Positions 46,839-56,331 are shown, counted from the stretch's first letter. The stretch: 64,000 nucleotides of DNA from AG25 sp035517615 (GCA_035517615.1 DATIYM010000004.1:25521-89520), one strand, 5' to 3'. A program made the numbers and translations. The notes: generated from the letters alone by a model not told the origin.

Positions 46839-47990
46839 ATGACTGGTGGCCTCGTTGCCGCGCGTGCACTCCTGACGCAGCATTTCGGGTACGGCGCATT
46901 GCGCTCGTCACAAGGGAAAGTGCTCGGCCCGCTGCTCGCCGGCCGGGATGTGCTGGCCGTGTTGCCCACCGGGGCGGGGAAGTCGCTGTGTTACCAGCTG
47001 CCGGCGCTGATGCTCGATGGCCTCACGCTCGTGGTCTCACCACTCATCGCCCTGATGCAGGATCAGGTGGCGGCGCTCTCCGGGCGCGGAATCCGCGCGG
47101 CGTACCTGAACAGCACGCTCGACGCCGCCGGACAGAGCCGTGTGACGGCGGAGCTCTATGGAGGCGGGATCAAGCTGCTGTACTGCGCGCCGGAGCGGCT
47201 CGATTCGCTTGCCCGGGAGTTCCGGGCACGGAAACTCAAGCCCAGCCTCTTGGCCGTCGACGAAGCCCATTGCATCGTCGAATGGGGAAACGAGTTTCGC
47301 CCGGCGTACCGCCAGCTCGGCGGCCACCGCTATCTCCTGGGCGATCCGCTCACCATCGCGCTCACCGGCAGCGCAACCCGCGCCGCGCGCGCGGAAATCA
47401 CGAACGTGCTGCGAATTCCCCATGCGCACGTCGTGGTCGAATCGTTCGATCGCCCCAACCTGCGGTTCGTCGTACGGCGCATCCGGGATGACCGCGAACG
47501 CTTCGTCGCCCTTCGGGCGCTCATCGCCCGGGTCGACGGTTCTGTCATCATTTATACGCCCACCCGCCGCCTGGCAGAGCTCGTCGCGCGCGCGCTGCTC
47601 CGGGTCAATCTCAAGGCGATTCCGTATCACGCGGGGCTCACGCTCGAGACGCGCCGGCAAACGCTGCTCGAGTTTCTCGCGAACCCCGCGAGCATTGTGG
47701 TCGCGACGACCGCGTTTGGGATGGGCATCGACAAGCCCGGCGTGCGCCTGGTGGCGCACTGGGGGCCGGCACGGTCGCTCGAGGCCTACTACCAGGAAGC
47801 CGGTCGCGCTGGACGGGATGGGAAGGCAGCCGAATGCGTGCTGCTGTGGAAGCGAGCTGACCTCGAGTGGAGCGGTTCCGATGGACCGATGCGGCGCTAC
47901 GTCGAGCGGCAGTGGTGCCGGCGACGCGCGCTGCTGGCGCACCTGGGCGAGCGCATCACGACCTGCGCCGGTTGCGACGTCTGCGGCTGA
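46839..47990 (+). CDS. recQ: Short RecQ-family ATP-dependent DNA helicase
   Basis: Both helicase lobes are complete: motif I LPTGAGKSLCYQLPAL, DEAH box (VDEAHCIVEWG), motif III ALTGSATRAAR, motif V TTAFGMGIDKP and motif VI YYQEAGRAGRDG. The zinc-binding cysteines CRRRALLAHLGE and CAGCDVC close the protein at 383 residues. The winged-helix (RQC) and HRDC domains of ordinary RecQ (about 600 residues) are absent. The 3' end abuts an AarF-like gene remnant on the other strand, so the shortness may result from a deletion. Confidence 0.9.
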   Translation: MTGGLVAARALLTQHFGYGALRSSQGKVLGPLLAGRDVLAVLPTGAGKSLCYQLPALMLDGLTLVVSPLIALMQDQVAALSGRGIRAAYLNSTLDAAGQSRVTAELYGGGIKLLYCAPERLDSLAREFRARKLKPSLLAVDEAHCIVEWGNEFRPAYRQLGGHRYLLGDPLTIALTGSATRAARAEITNVLRIPHAHVVVESFDRPNLRFVVRRIRDDRERFVALRALIARVDGSVIIYTPTRRLAELVARALLRVNLKAIPYHAGLTLETRRQTLLEFLANPASIVVATTAFGMGIDKPGVRLVAHWGPARSLEAYYQEAGRAGRDGKAAECVLLWKRADLEWSGSDGPMRRYVERQWCRRRALLAHLGERITTCAGCDVCG

Positions 47991-48051
47991 AAACGAGCCG
48001 CGCGATGTCGTTGTAGCGCTTGAGGTACTTGGGTTTAAGTGCGATCGCCAC
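47956..48051 (-). pseudogene. 5' remnant of an AarF/UbiB (ABC1) kinase-like gene
   Basis: On the minus strand GTG 48051 opens VAIALKPKYLKRYNDIARLV, which resembles the N-terminus of ABC1/AarF-family kinases (LRPRHLRRYKDIARLL-type). Similarity ends at about 47990, exactly where recQ ends on the opposite strand, and the frame stops at 47956. A tail-to-tail deletion joining recQ and aarF 3' parts would explain both. Only about 20 residues support the family assignment. Confidence 0.45.
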
Positions 48052-48101
48052 GGAGTGTGAGGACGCAATAATCTCGCCACCCCAGTGATGCCTGGCACCG
48101 A

Positions 48102-48129
48102 TTGACGCGAAGCGCCTTCCGGGTAGCTT
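48102..48129 (+). promoter_or_regulatory. Putative promoter of the serine-cycle operon
   Basis: TTGACG (48102-48107) and TAGCTT (48124-48129), spacer 16, lie about 95 bases before the first ATG. The leader contains small hairpins (GGGC/GCCC near 48147 and GGGT/ACCC near 48165). The rest of the 47991-48222 gap holds no other gene I can recognise. Confidence 0.45.
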
Positions 48130-48222
48130 CCTGCCTTATGCCCCGGGCGTACTGCCCGAGCTTGGGGGTGCGGAATCCGTTACCCTGCGTCAACTTAGCG
48201 CGACACACCGAAAGGCCGAACC

Positions 48223-49491
48223 ATGGCTGGCCGTAATTTCCTTTTCGTCCCCGGTCCCACCAATGTGCCCGACCGGATTCTGCGCGCGATGCACCGCGCG
48301 ATGGAAGATCACCGCTCTTCCGCGTTCCCCGAGCTTGCCAACGGCCTGTTCCGCGACCTGAAGAAGCTCTTTAAGACCTCCGCCGGGCAGGCGTTCATCT
48401 TCCCGGCCAGCGGCACCGGCGCCTGGGAAGCCGCGCTAGCCAACACCCTTTCTCCCGGCGATCGCGTGATCGCGCCCCGATATGGGCAGTTCAGCCACCT
48501 CTGGATCGAGCTGGCCAAGCGCCTCGGGGTGCGTGTGGACGTGCTCGAAGTCGAGTGGGGTGAGGGAGCCCCGCTCGATCGCCTCGAGGAGCTGCTCGCG
48601 GCAGACAAGCAGCACGAGATCAAGGGCGTGCTGATCGTTCATAACGAAACTGCGACCGGGGTGACGAGCGACGTCGGAGGGGTCCGGCGGGTGTTGGACT
48701 CGGTCAAGCACCCGGCCTTGCTGTACGTCGACGGCGTGAGTTCGATCGGGAGCATCGACTTCCGCATGGACGAGTGGAAGGTCGACCTGGCGGTGACGGG
48801 ATCGCAGAAGGGTCTCATGTTGCCGGCCGGTCTCGGCATCCTTGCCGCCAGCCAGAAGGCGCTCGCGCTCCGCGACCAGGCGAGGATCACCCGCGCCTTC
48901 TTCGATTTGGGCGACATGGTACGCTCCAACGCCACGGGCTATTTCCCCTATACCCCCGCGGTCCTGATGCTGTACGGTCTCCAGGAATCGCTGGACATGC
49001 TGTTCGAAGAAGGACTGGACAAGGTGTTCACCCGGCACCAGCGGCTTGCCGACGGCGTCCGGGCCGCGATTCGCGCGTGGGGCATGAAGCTCTGCGCCAA
49101 GGCGCCCAAGTGGTATTCCAATACCGTGAGCGCGATCATGGTGCCGGAAGGCAGCGATGGCGCGCAGGTGATCGACGTGGCGTTCCGGCGTTACAATCTC
49201 GCGCTTGGCGCGGGCCTCGGGCGGATGGCCGGCAAGCTGTACCGGATTGGCCATATGGGCGATCTGAACGAGCTGATGTTGCTGGGCGCGCTCTCGGGTG
49301 CCGAGATGGCCATGAAGGACGTTGGCATCCCGGTGACCCTCGGATCGGGGGTCGCGGCCGCACAGGAATACTGGCGCTCGACCGCGGCACCGCTGCCGAC
49401 CCGTACCGCCGCCGCGCAATCGCCCGACACGCAACCAACAGACGGAGGGGCGGGCAAGAAACAACCGCACGCGGCAGCAGTCACCACATGA
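48223..49491 (+). CDS. Serine-glyoxylate aminotransferase
   Basis: A 422-residue class V aminotransferase. The N-terminal FVPGPTNVPDRIL, the SGTGAWEAAL turn, YVDGVSSIGS (PLP Asp) and the PLP-binding lysine in VTGSQKGLMLPAGLG match the alanine/serine-glyoxylate family. A low-complexity tail of about 35 residues follows the fold. In the serine cycle it converts serine and glyoxylate to hydroxypyruvate and glycine. Malyl-CoA lyase, malate-CoA ligase, hydroxypyruvate reductase and PEP carboxylase follow, which strongly supports this role. Confidence 0.92.
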   Translation: MAGRNFLFVPGPTNVPDRILRAMHRAMEDHRSSAFPELANGLFRDLKKLFKTSAGQAFIFPASGTGAWEAALANTLSPGDRVIAPRYGQFSHLWIELAKRLGVRVDVLEVEWGEGAPLDRLEELLAADKQHEIKGVLIVHNETATGVTSDVGGVRRVLDSVKHPALLYVDGVSSIGSIDFRMDEWKVDLAVTGSQKGLMLPAGLGILAASQKALALRDQARITRAFFDLGDMVRSNATGYFPYTPAVLMLYGLQESLDMLFEEGLDKVFTRHQRLADGVRAAIRAWGMKLCAKAPKWYSNTVSAIMVPEGSDGAQVIDVAFRRYNLALGAGLGRMAGKLYRIGHMGDLNELMLLGALSGAEMAMKDVGIPVTLGSGVAAAQEYWRSTAAPLPTRTAAAQSPDTQPTDGGAGKKQPHAAAVTT

Positions 49492-50462
49492 GTCTGGTCC
49501 GGCACGAGCCGGCGAGCCCACGGTTGCAGCGCAGCGAGCTCGCCGTGCCTGGCTCACAACCCTCGATGTTTCCCAAGGCGCTCGAGGGCGATGCTGACTA
49601 CGTCTTTCTCGATCTCGAGGACGCGGTCGCGCCCGCCGACAAGGAGCAGTCCCGCAAGAACGTCATCGGCGCGCTGCTCGAGTACGACTGGCGGGAGCGC
49701 GGCAAGACGATCTCCGTGCGTGTCAACGGCATCGACACCCACTATTTCTATCGCGACATCGTGGACGTGGTCGAGCAGGCGGGCCAGCGGCTCGACACGG
49801 TGCTCGTCCCGAAGGTGGGCACGGCCTCGGACGTGTATCTCACGGACGCGCTGCTCACCCAGATCGAAGCCGCGCGGGGCATCACGCACCGGATCGGGAT
49901 CGAGGTCCTGATCGAGACCGCGCTCGGAATGGCGAACGTCGAGGCGATCGCGCAGTCATCGCGCCGCCTCGAGGCGATGCATTTCGGCGTGGCCGATTTC
50001 GCCGCGAGCATGCGTGCCCGCACCGTGAGCATCGGCGGATTGAATCCCGACTACCCCGGTGATCAGTGGCACGCGGCCCTGTCCCGCATGATCACGGCCA
50101 GTCGAGCCTACGGACTGCGCCCGCTGGACGGGCCATTTGGAGATTTCAAGGATCCCGAGGGCTATCGCGCATCCGCGCGGCGCGCCGCCGCGCTGGGCTG
50201 CGAGGGGAAATGGGCGATCCATCCCTCCCAAATTCCCCTGGCCAACGACATCTTCACTCCGCCCCCCGCGGAGGTCGAGCGCGCGCAGCGCATACTACGA
50301 GCGCTCGAGGAGGCCGCTCGCGCCGGCCGCGGCGCCGCGCAGCTCGATGGCCGCATGATCGACGCGGCCTCGGCGCGCATGGCGCAGAACATCGTGCAGA
50401 TCGCCGCGGCGATCGAGGCGAAGCGGCGCCCCGCTCCTTCGCTCGCCACTTCTCGAATCTGA
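49488..50462 (+). CDS. mcl: Malyl-CoA lyase / CoA ester lyase
   Basis: A 324-residue CitE-like lyase. The signatures are PGSQPSMFPKALEGDADYVFLDLEDAV (acidic Mg-binding), VRVNGIDTHYFYRD, VLVPKVG, IEVLIETALGMANVEAIA and the C-terminal KWAIHPSQIPLANDIFTP. It cleaves malyl-CoA to acetyl-CoA and glyoxylate, closing the serine cycle. ATG overlaps the aminotransferase stop (ATGA). Beta-methylmalyl-CoA activity is possible. Confidence 0.92.
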   Translation: MSLVRHEPASPRLQRSELAVPGSQPSMFPKALEGDADYVFLDLEDAVAPADKEQSRKNVIGALLEYDWRERGKTISVRVNGIDTHYFYRDIVDVVEQAGQRLDTVLVPKVGTASDVYLTDALLTQIEAARGITHRIGIEVLIETALGMANVEAIAQSSRRLEAMHFGVADFAASMRARTVSIGGLNPDYPGDQWHAALSRMITASRAYGLRPLDGPFGDFKDPEGYRASARRAAALGCEGKWAIHPSQIPLANDIFTPPPAEVERAQRILRALEEAARAGRGAAQLDGRMIDAASARMAQNIVQIAAAIEAKRRPAPSLATSRI

Positions 50463-50466
50463 CCTC

Positions 50467-51642
50467 ATGGACATCCACGAATATCAAGCAAAGGAATTGC
50501 TCGCCGGCTTCGGACTCCCCGTGCCGCGTGGCGGTGTGGCCTATTCGGCCGAACAGGCGGTGTACCGCGCAGCCGAGATCGGCGGCGATCGCTGGGTCGT
50601 GAAGGCGCAGATCCACGCCGGCGCGCGCGGCAAGGCGGGCGGGATCAGGCTGTGCACCAGCGACGTCGAGGTGCGCCAGGCCGCGAGAGACCTGCTCGGC
50701 TCGACCCTCGTGACGGCGCAGACGGGGTCCGATGGTCTTCCCGTGCACCGCGTGCTGGTCGAGCAGGCGCTCCCGGTAGAGCGCGAGGCCTACGTGGGGC
50801 TCGTGCTCGACCGCAAGCGCGAACGCATCGTGGTGGTGGCGCATCCGCACGGCGGGATGGAAATCGAGGAGATCGCGCAGCGCGAGCCCGAGGCGATCCT
50901 GCGCGAGGTGGTCGAGCCCGCCGTGGGCATGCAGCCGTTCCAGGCACGCGAGCTCGCGTTCGGGATCGGCATTCCGCCGGGGCAGGTGAACCAGGCGGTC
51001 GCGGCCATTCTCGGCGCCTATCGCGCGTTCCGCGATCTCGACGCCACCATGGTCGAGATCAACCCGCTCGTCGTGACCAAAGCGGGCCACGTGCTCGTGC
51101 TCGACGTCAAGATGAGCTTCGATGACAACGCGCTGTTCCGCCGGCCCAATGTCGCGGAGCTGCGGGACTACGCGCAGGAGGACCCGCGCGAAGCCGAAGC
51201 GGCGGAGCATGGGTTGAGCTATGTCGGGCTGGACGGTGATATCGGCTGCATCATCAACGGCGCCGGGCTCGCGATGGCCACGATGGACATGATCAAGCAT
51301 GCCGGCGGGGAGCCGGCCAACTTTCTCGACATCGGCGGCGGCGCCTCGCCCGATCGCGTGGCGATCGCGTTCCGGCTCGTCCTGTCCGACGCCAACGTGC
51401 GCGCCATTCTCGTGAACGTGTTCGCCGGCATCAACCGGTGCGACTGGGTGGCGCAGGGCGTGATCCAGGCCGTGCGCGAAAACGACGTCCGCGTGCCGCT
51501 CGTGGTTCGGCTCGCGGGGACCAACGTGGAAGAGGGCAAACGCATGCTGCGCGACAGCGGGCTTGCGATCATCACCGCCGACACCCTCGCCCAGGCGGCC
51601 GAACGGGTCGTGCAGGCCCGCGACAAAGCGAGAGCCGCGTGA
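50467..51642 (+). CDS. mtkA: Malate-CoA ligase beta subunit (SucC-like)
   Basis: A 391-residue ATP-grasp CoA ligase subunit: MDIHEYQAKELLAGFGLPVPRG, KAQIHAGARGKAGGI, MVEINPLVVT, DVKMSFDDNA and DIGGGASPDRV. By sequence alone it is close to succinyl-CoA synthetase beta. Its position directly after malyl-CoA lyase, with mtkB and ppc following, points to malate-CoA ligase, which activates malate for cleavage. Succinate activity cannot be excluded. Confidence 0.88.
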   Translation: MDIHEYQAKELLAGFGLPVPRGGVAYSAEQAVYRAAEIGGDRWVVKAQIHAGARGKAGGIRLCTSDVEVRQAARDLLGSTLVTAQTGSDGLPVHRVLVEQALPVEREAYVGLVLDRKRERIVVVAHPHGGMEIEEIAQREPEAILREVVEPAVGMQPFQARELAFGIGIPPGQVNQAVAAILGAYRAFRDLDATMVEINPLVVTKAGHVLVLDVKMSFDDNALFRRPNVAELRDYAQEDPREAEAAEHGLSYVGLDGDIGCIINGAGLAMATMDMIKHAGGEPANFLDIGGGASPDRVAIAFRLVLSDANVRAILVNVFAGINRCDWVAQGVIQAVRENDVRVPLVVRLAGTNVEEGKRMLRDSGLAIITADTLAQAAERVVQARDKARAA

Positions 51643-52553
51643 GCATTCTGCTCGACGAGCGCACCCGCGTCATCATCCAGGGATTCACGGGTGACAAGGG
51701 CACGTTCCACGCCAAGGAGATGATCGCCTACGGCACCAACGTGGTGGGGGGCGTCACCCCCGGGAAGGGCGAATCCACGCACCTGGCCAAGCCCGTGTTC
51801 AACACGGTCAAGGAAGCGGTGGAAGCCACGGGCGCCACGGCTACGCTGATTCTCGTTCCCGCCCCGTATTGCGCCGACGCGATCATGGAGGCGGCCGACG
51901 CGGGGATTCGCCTGATCGTGACGATCACCGACGGCGTGCCCGCGCAGGACATGATGCAGGTGAAGCGCTATCTGTATCGCTATCCCAAGGAACGCCGGTC
52001 GATCATGGTTGGTCCGAACGGCGCCGGCGTGATCAGCGCGGGCAAGGCGATGATGGGCATCATGCCGGGACATATCTACGCGCAGGGGCCGGTCGGCCTG
52101 GTCACACGCTCGGGGACGCTGGGCTACGAGGCCGCGGCCCAGATGAACGCGCTCGGGATCGGACAGACCACGAGCGTGGGAATCGGCGGTGATCCCATCA
52201 ACGGCAGCTCGTTCGTCGATCACCTGGCGCTGTTCGAGAAGGATCCCGACACCGAAGCCATCATGATTATCGGTGAGATCGGCGGACCGCAGGAAGCCGA
52301 CGCCGCGATGTTCGTGAAGGACAACATGTCGAAACCCGTCATCGGGTACGTCGCGGGCCTGACCGCCCCCAAGGGCCGTCGCATGGGACACGCGGGTGCG
52401 ATCATTTCCGCGTTCGGCGACACGGCCGCCGAGAAGGCGGAGATCATGCGGTCCGCCGGCCTGGTCGTCGCCCCGAGCCCCGCCGACCTAGGTTCGACCA
52501 TGAAGGAGGTCCTGGCGCGCAAGCGGTCGCGGCGGGTGATGGTCCCGCAGTGA
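51639..52553 (+). CDS. mtkB: Malate-CoA ligase alpha subunit (SucD-like)
   Basis: A 304-residue CoA-binding subunit: IIQGFTGDKGTFHAKEM, VGGVTPGKG, IVTITDGVPAQDM, VGPNGAGVISAG, and the phosphorylated His in KGRRMGHAGAI. GTG start overlaps the beta subunit (GTGA). It forms the heteromeric ligase with the preceding gene. Confidence 0.88.
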   Translation: MSILLDERTRVIIQGFTGDKGTFHAKEMIAYGTNVVGGVTPGKGESTHLAKPVFNTVKEAVEATGATATLILVPAPYCADAIMEAADAGIRLIVTITDGVPAQDMMQVKRYLYRYPKERRSIMVGPNGAGVISAGKAMMGIMPGHIYAQGPVGLVTRSGTLGYEAAAQMNALGIGQTTSVGIGGDPINGSSFVDHLALFEKDPDTEAIMIIGEIGGPQEADAAMFVKDNMSKPVIGYVAGLTAPKGRRMGHAGAIISAFGDTAAEKAEIMRSAGLVVAPSPADLGSTMKEVLARKRSRRVMVPQ

Positions 52554-53524
52554 GCGCCAGGCCGCGCGTCGTGGTCACGCGGCGGCTTCCTCCCGCCGTG
52601 GAAGATGTGCTCGTCCGCGAGTGGGACGCGAAGCTCAACACCGAAGATCGGCCGCTCGATGCGGCGGGCTTGAAGCGAGCGCTGGGAGCGTGCGACGCGC
52701 TGCTCTGCACGGTCACCGATCGGATTACGTCGGACGTTCTGGCGGCGGAACCGCTCGCCGCGCGCATCCTCGCGAACTTCGGCGTGGGGTTCAATCACAT
52801 CGACCTCGCCGCGGCGAAGGCGCGCAATCTCGTCGTGACCAACACGCCGGATGTCCTGACGGAGGACACGGCGGACGATGCCGTCATGCTCATGCTCATG
52901 GTGGCCCGGCGCGCGGGGGAGGGAGAGCGTCACGTCCGCTCGCGCGCCTGGACCGGCTGGCGCCCCACGCACATGCTCGGGACGAAGGTGTCGGGGAAAA
53001 TCCTGGGTCTCGTGGGCATGGGCCGCATCGCGCGCGCGGTGGCGCAGCGAGCGCACTTCGGCTTTGGCATGCGGATCGTGTTTCATGATCCCTATCCGCC
53101 TCCCCCGGAGCTCGTGAAACAGCTGGGCGCGGAAGCGCGTGGTTCGGTCGATGAAGTGATCCGCGAAGCCGATTTCGTGTCGCTGCACTGCCCGGCGACT
53201 CCCGAGACGCGACATTTGATCGATGCGCGCCGGCTCTCCCTGATGAAGCGCGGCGCCTTTCTCATCAACACGGCGCGCGGCGATGTGGTGGACGAGGCCG
53301 CGCTCGTCGCTGCTCTGAAAGCGGGCGCGATCAAAGGCGCCGCCCTCGACGTATATGAACGCGAGCCGACCGTCACGCCCGATCTCCTGACTCTCGAGAA
53401 CGTCGTCCTGCTCCCGCACCTGGGCAGCGCGACGGAGGAGACGCGCGTGGCCATGGGCATGCGGACCATCGAGAATCTCCGGGCGTTCTTCGGCGGCACG
53501 CCGCCGCGCGACCGCGTCGCATGA
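52550..53524 (+). CDS. hprA: Hydroxypyruvate reductase (D-glycerate dehydrogenase)
   Basis: A 324-residue D-2-hydroxyacid dehydrogenase: LANFGVGFNHIDL, NTPDVLTEDTADDAV, the NAD(P) Rossmann motif LGLVGMGRIARAVAQR, the catalytic NTARGDVVDEAAL region (Arg), and the His in LLPHLGSATEETR. In this operon it would reduce hydroxypyruvate made by the aminotransferase to D-glycerate. GTG start overlapping mtkB. Confidence 0.9.
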   Translation: MSARPRVVVTRRLPPAVEDVLVREWDAKLNTEDRPLDAAGLKRALGACDALLCTVTDRITSDVLAAEPLAARILANFGVGFNHIDLAAAKARNLVVTNTPDVLTEDTADDAVMLMLMVARRAGEGERHVRSRAWTGWRPTHMLGTKVSGKILGLVGMGRIARAVAQRAHFGFGMRIVFHDPYPPPPELVKQLGAEARGSVDEVIREADFVSLHCPATPETRHLIDARRLSLMKRGAFLINTARGDVVDEAALVAALKAGAIKGAALDVYEREPTVTPDLLTLENVVLLPHLGSATEETRVAMGMRTIENLRAFFGGTPPRDRVA

Positions 53525-56328
53525 CGCTCACCGTGGCCGAGCTGCGGGACGGGGCGGGCGCGCGACTCGGGGAAGGGGCCGGCACGAGCTCGGCCGGCTT
53601 GCTCCGTACCAAGGATTACGTCGAGGGGATCGCCGAGCTGCTGCGCTCGCTGCTGCTCGACGTGATCCGCGCGCACCAGCCCGATATCGTCCCCGTGCTC
53701 GAGGGCGCGACACGTGACGTCGAGCCGAGTCCCGAGGTCGTGGCCCGCGTCATTCAGGCGCAGGGAATCTGGTTCCAGCTGCTGTCCGTTGCCGAGCAGA
53801 ACAGCGCCATGCGGGAGCGCCGCCGCGCCGAGATCGACCGCGGCTACGCCCAGCTCCGCGGCACGTTCGCCAACGTGGTCACGAGCGCGTCGCAGTCACG
53901 CATCCCCGCCGACGAGATCCGCGCCGTGCTGGCCACGCTGCGCGTCGAGCCGGTGATCACGGCCCATCCCACCGAGGCCAAGCGGGTCACGGTGCTCGAG
54001 CGCCATCGCGGCATCTACCTGCGCCTGCTCGAGCTCGAGAATCCGCGCTGGACGCCGCGCGAGCGTGACGGGATCATCGCCGAGCTGCGCAACGACATCG
54101 AGATTCTCTGGCTCACCGGAGAGCTGCGGCTCGAGAAACCCACCGTGTCGCAGGAGCTCGCGTGGGGGCACTACTTCGTCAATGAGAATCTGTTCGAAGT
54201 GGTCCCCGAGCTGCTGCATAAGCTCGAGCGGGCGCTGGAACAGGCATATCCCGACGAGCCGTTCCAAGTGGGACCGTTCTTTCAGGTCGGGTCGTGGATC
54301 GGCGGTGATCGGGACGGCAATCCGTTCGTCACGAACGACGTGACGTGGGAAACCCTGAATGAGAACCGCCTCACGAGCCTGCGACGCTACCGCCAGCGGC
54401 TGATGGACCTCGTTCGCGCGCTCAGCATCTCGGAGCGGACCATCGTCAAGCCGCTCTCCAGCACGTTCCGCGGCGCCCTGGAAACCGAGCTCGCCGTGAG
54501 CGGCCAGGGCGAGCGGATCATGGCGCGCAATCCGGGCGAGGTATTCCGCCAGTATCTCGCCTGCATGCTGCGCCGCCTCGACCTCACGATCGAGTACGCC
54601 ACGCGAGGCAAGACGGCGCCGCGCGATATCGGCTACGCCACGGCCGACGAATTGGTGACCGACCTGCGCCTCATGGAGCAGGGTCTTGCGGACGTGCAAT
54701 GCGGCGATCTCTCGGTGCTCCGAGTCCGGCCCGTGCGTCGTGAAGTGGAGGTATTCCGGTTCAGCACGTTCCGGCTCGACGTGCGCGAGAATACCGTGCG
54801 TGTGAACGAAGCGGTGCGGGAGCTCTGGAAGCACCGCACGGGCGAGACCGATCCGCCGCCCGCGGGCAGCGCCGAATGGCGCGTCTGGCTCCAAGTGGAG
54901 CTGGCGCGCCCCTTGAAGCCCGGTCACATGCCGGCGCAGCTGCCCGACGCGGCGGCCGACACCCTCGGCATGTTACGGCTCGTTCAGGAGGTGCGCAGCC
55001 AGGTCGATCGCGCAGCGATCGGCACGTTTATCCTCAGCATGACGCATTCGGTCGAGGACGTGCTCGGCTGCTACCTGCTCGCCAAGGAAGCGGGTCTGTT
55101 CGCGGATGCGCCGGGCGTGGAAAGCTGCACGCTTCCCATTGTGCCGCTGTTCGAATCGATCGAGGACCTGCGCCGCGCTCCGGAGATGATGCGCGATCTG
55201 CTGCAGATCCCCCTGGTGCGCCGGAGCGTGCGGGCGTACGGCTCCGGCAGCGGCGCGACGGCCGCCCACGAAGTCATGATCGGCTACTCGGATTCGAACA
55301 AGGACGGCGGTTTCCTCACGTCCAACTGGGAGCTCTCGAAGACGCAGCTCAAGCTCACCCGTCTGGGACGCGAGTGCGGCGTGCCGATCACGTTCTTTCA
55401 TGGCCGCGGCGGCTCGGTGAGTCGTGGGGGTGCGCCCACCGGCCGCGCCATTGCCGCCCAGCCGGCGGGCTCGATCCAGGGGAGGCTCAGGCTCACCGAG
55501 CAGGGCGAGGTGGTCTCCTTCAAGTATGCGAACCGCGGCACGGCTGCCTATCAGATCGAGCTGCTCGCGGCGAGCGTGCTCGAGCACTCCCTGAACTCCG
55601 AGCGGGAAGACGCCCTCGTGCCCGCCGCGGAGTTCGAAGAAGCGATGGAAGCGCTGGCGGGCGCCGCGCACGCGGCGTATCGCCGCCTGGTGGAGCACCC
55701 CGACCTGCTCGCGTATTTCCAGTCCGCGAGCCCACTCGAGGAAATCGCGCTGCTCAATATCGGCTCGCGTCCCGCGCGGCGGTTCGGCGCCAAGACCCTC
55801 GCCGACCTGCGCGCGATCCCGTGGGTATTCGCCTGGACCCAGAATCGGCATTTCGTCCCGGGCTGGTTCGGCTTTGGGTCGGGCGTGATGACGTTTCTCG
55901 AAGTGCGCGGCGCGCGCGGGGAAACGCTGCTGCGGCGGATGTTCAGCGATTCGCGGCTGTTCCGGCTCACCGTGGACGAGGTGGAGAAGACGCTGGCGTA
56001 CGTGGACCTCGAGATTGCGCGCGAGTACGCCGACCTCGTGGCCGACGCGCGAGTGCGCGACGCCATCTTCCCCATGATCGAAGCAGAGTTTCAGCGCACG
56101 CACGAAGCGGTCTTGCGGATCAACGGCGCCGAGCCCATAGTCGCCCGGTTCCCGCAGTTCCATAACCGCCTGGAGCGTCGCCTGCCGATCCTGGCACAGG
56201 TCAACCGCCAGCAGATCGAGTTGCTGCGCCACTACCGGGCGTCGAGCGGCAAGGAGCAGGAAGACTATCTGGCCCCGCTTTTGCTATCGATCAACTGCGT
56301 GGCGGCGGGGTTTGGGACGACCGGATAA
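53521..56328 (+). CDS. ppc: Phosphoenolpyruvate carboxylase
   Basis: A full-length, 935-residue PEPC making oxaloacetate from PEP and bicarbonate. Catalytic His in VITAHPTEAKR, GSWIGGDRDGNPFVT, IGYSDSNKDGGFLTSNWEL and the flexible loop FFHGRGGSVSRGGAPTGRA are present. The C-terminus ends GFGTTG rather than the usual NTG. In the operon it supplies the carboxylation step of the serine cycle. ATG overlaps hprA. Confidence 0.96.
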   Translation: MTLTVAELRDGAGARLGEGAGTSSAGLLRTKDYVEGIAELLRSLLLDVIRAHQPDIVPVLEGATRDVEPSPEVVARVIQAQGIWFQLLSVAEQNSAMRERRRAEIDRGYAQLRGTFANVVTSASQSRIPADEIRAVLATLRVEPVITAHPTEAKRVTVLERHRGIYLRLLELENPRWTPRERDGIIAELRNDIEILWLTGELRLEKPTVSQELAWGHYFVNENLFEVVPELLHKLERALEQAYPDEPFQVGPFFQVGSWIGGDRDGNPFVTNDVTWETLNENRLTSLRRYRQRLMDLVRALSISERTIVKPLSSTFRGALETELAVSGQGERIMARNPGEVFRQYLACMLRRLDLTIEYATRGKTAPRDIGYATADELVTDLRLMEQGLADVQCGDLSVLRVRPVRREVEVFRFSTFRLDVRENTVRVNEAVRELWKHRTGETDPPPAGSAEWRVWLQVELARPLKPGHMPAQLPDAAADTLGMLRLVQEVRSQVDRAAIGTFILSMTHSVEDVLGCYLLAKEAGLFADAPGVESCTLPIVPLFESIEDLRRAPEMMRDLLQIPLVRRSVRAYGSGSGATAAHEVMIGYSDSNKDGGFLTSNWELSKTQLKLTRLGRECGVPITFFHGRGGSVSRGGAPTGRAIAAQPAGSIQGRLRLTEQGEVVSFKYANRGTAAYQIELLAASVLEHSLNSEREDALVPAAEFEEAMEALAGAAHAAYRRLVEHPDLLAYFQSASPLEEIALLNIGSRPARRFGAKTLADLRAIPWVFAWTQNRHFVPGWFGFGSGVMTFLEVRGARGETLLRRMFSDSRLFRLTVDEVEKTLAYVDLEIAREYADLVADARVRDAIFPMIEAEFQRTHEAVLRINGAEPIVARFPQFHNRLERRLPILAQVNRQQIELLRHYRASSGKEQEDYLAPLLLSINCVAAGFGTTG

Positions 56329-56331
56329 CTC

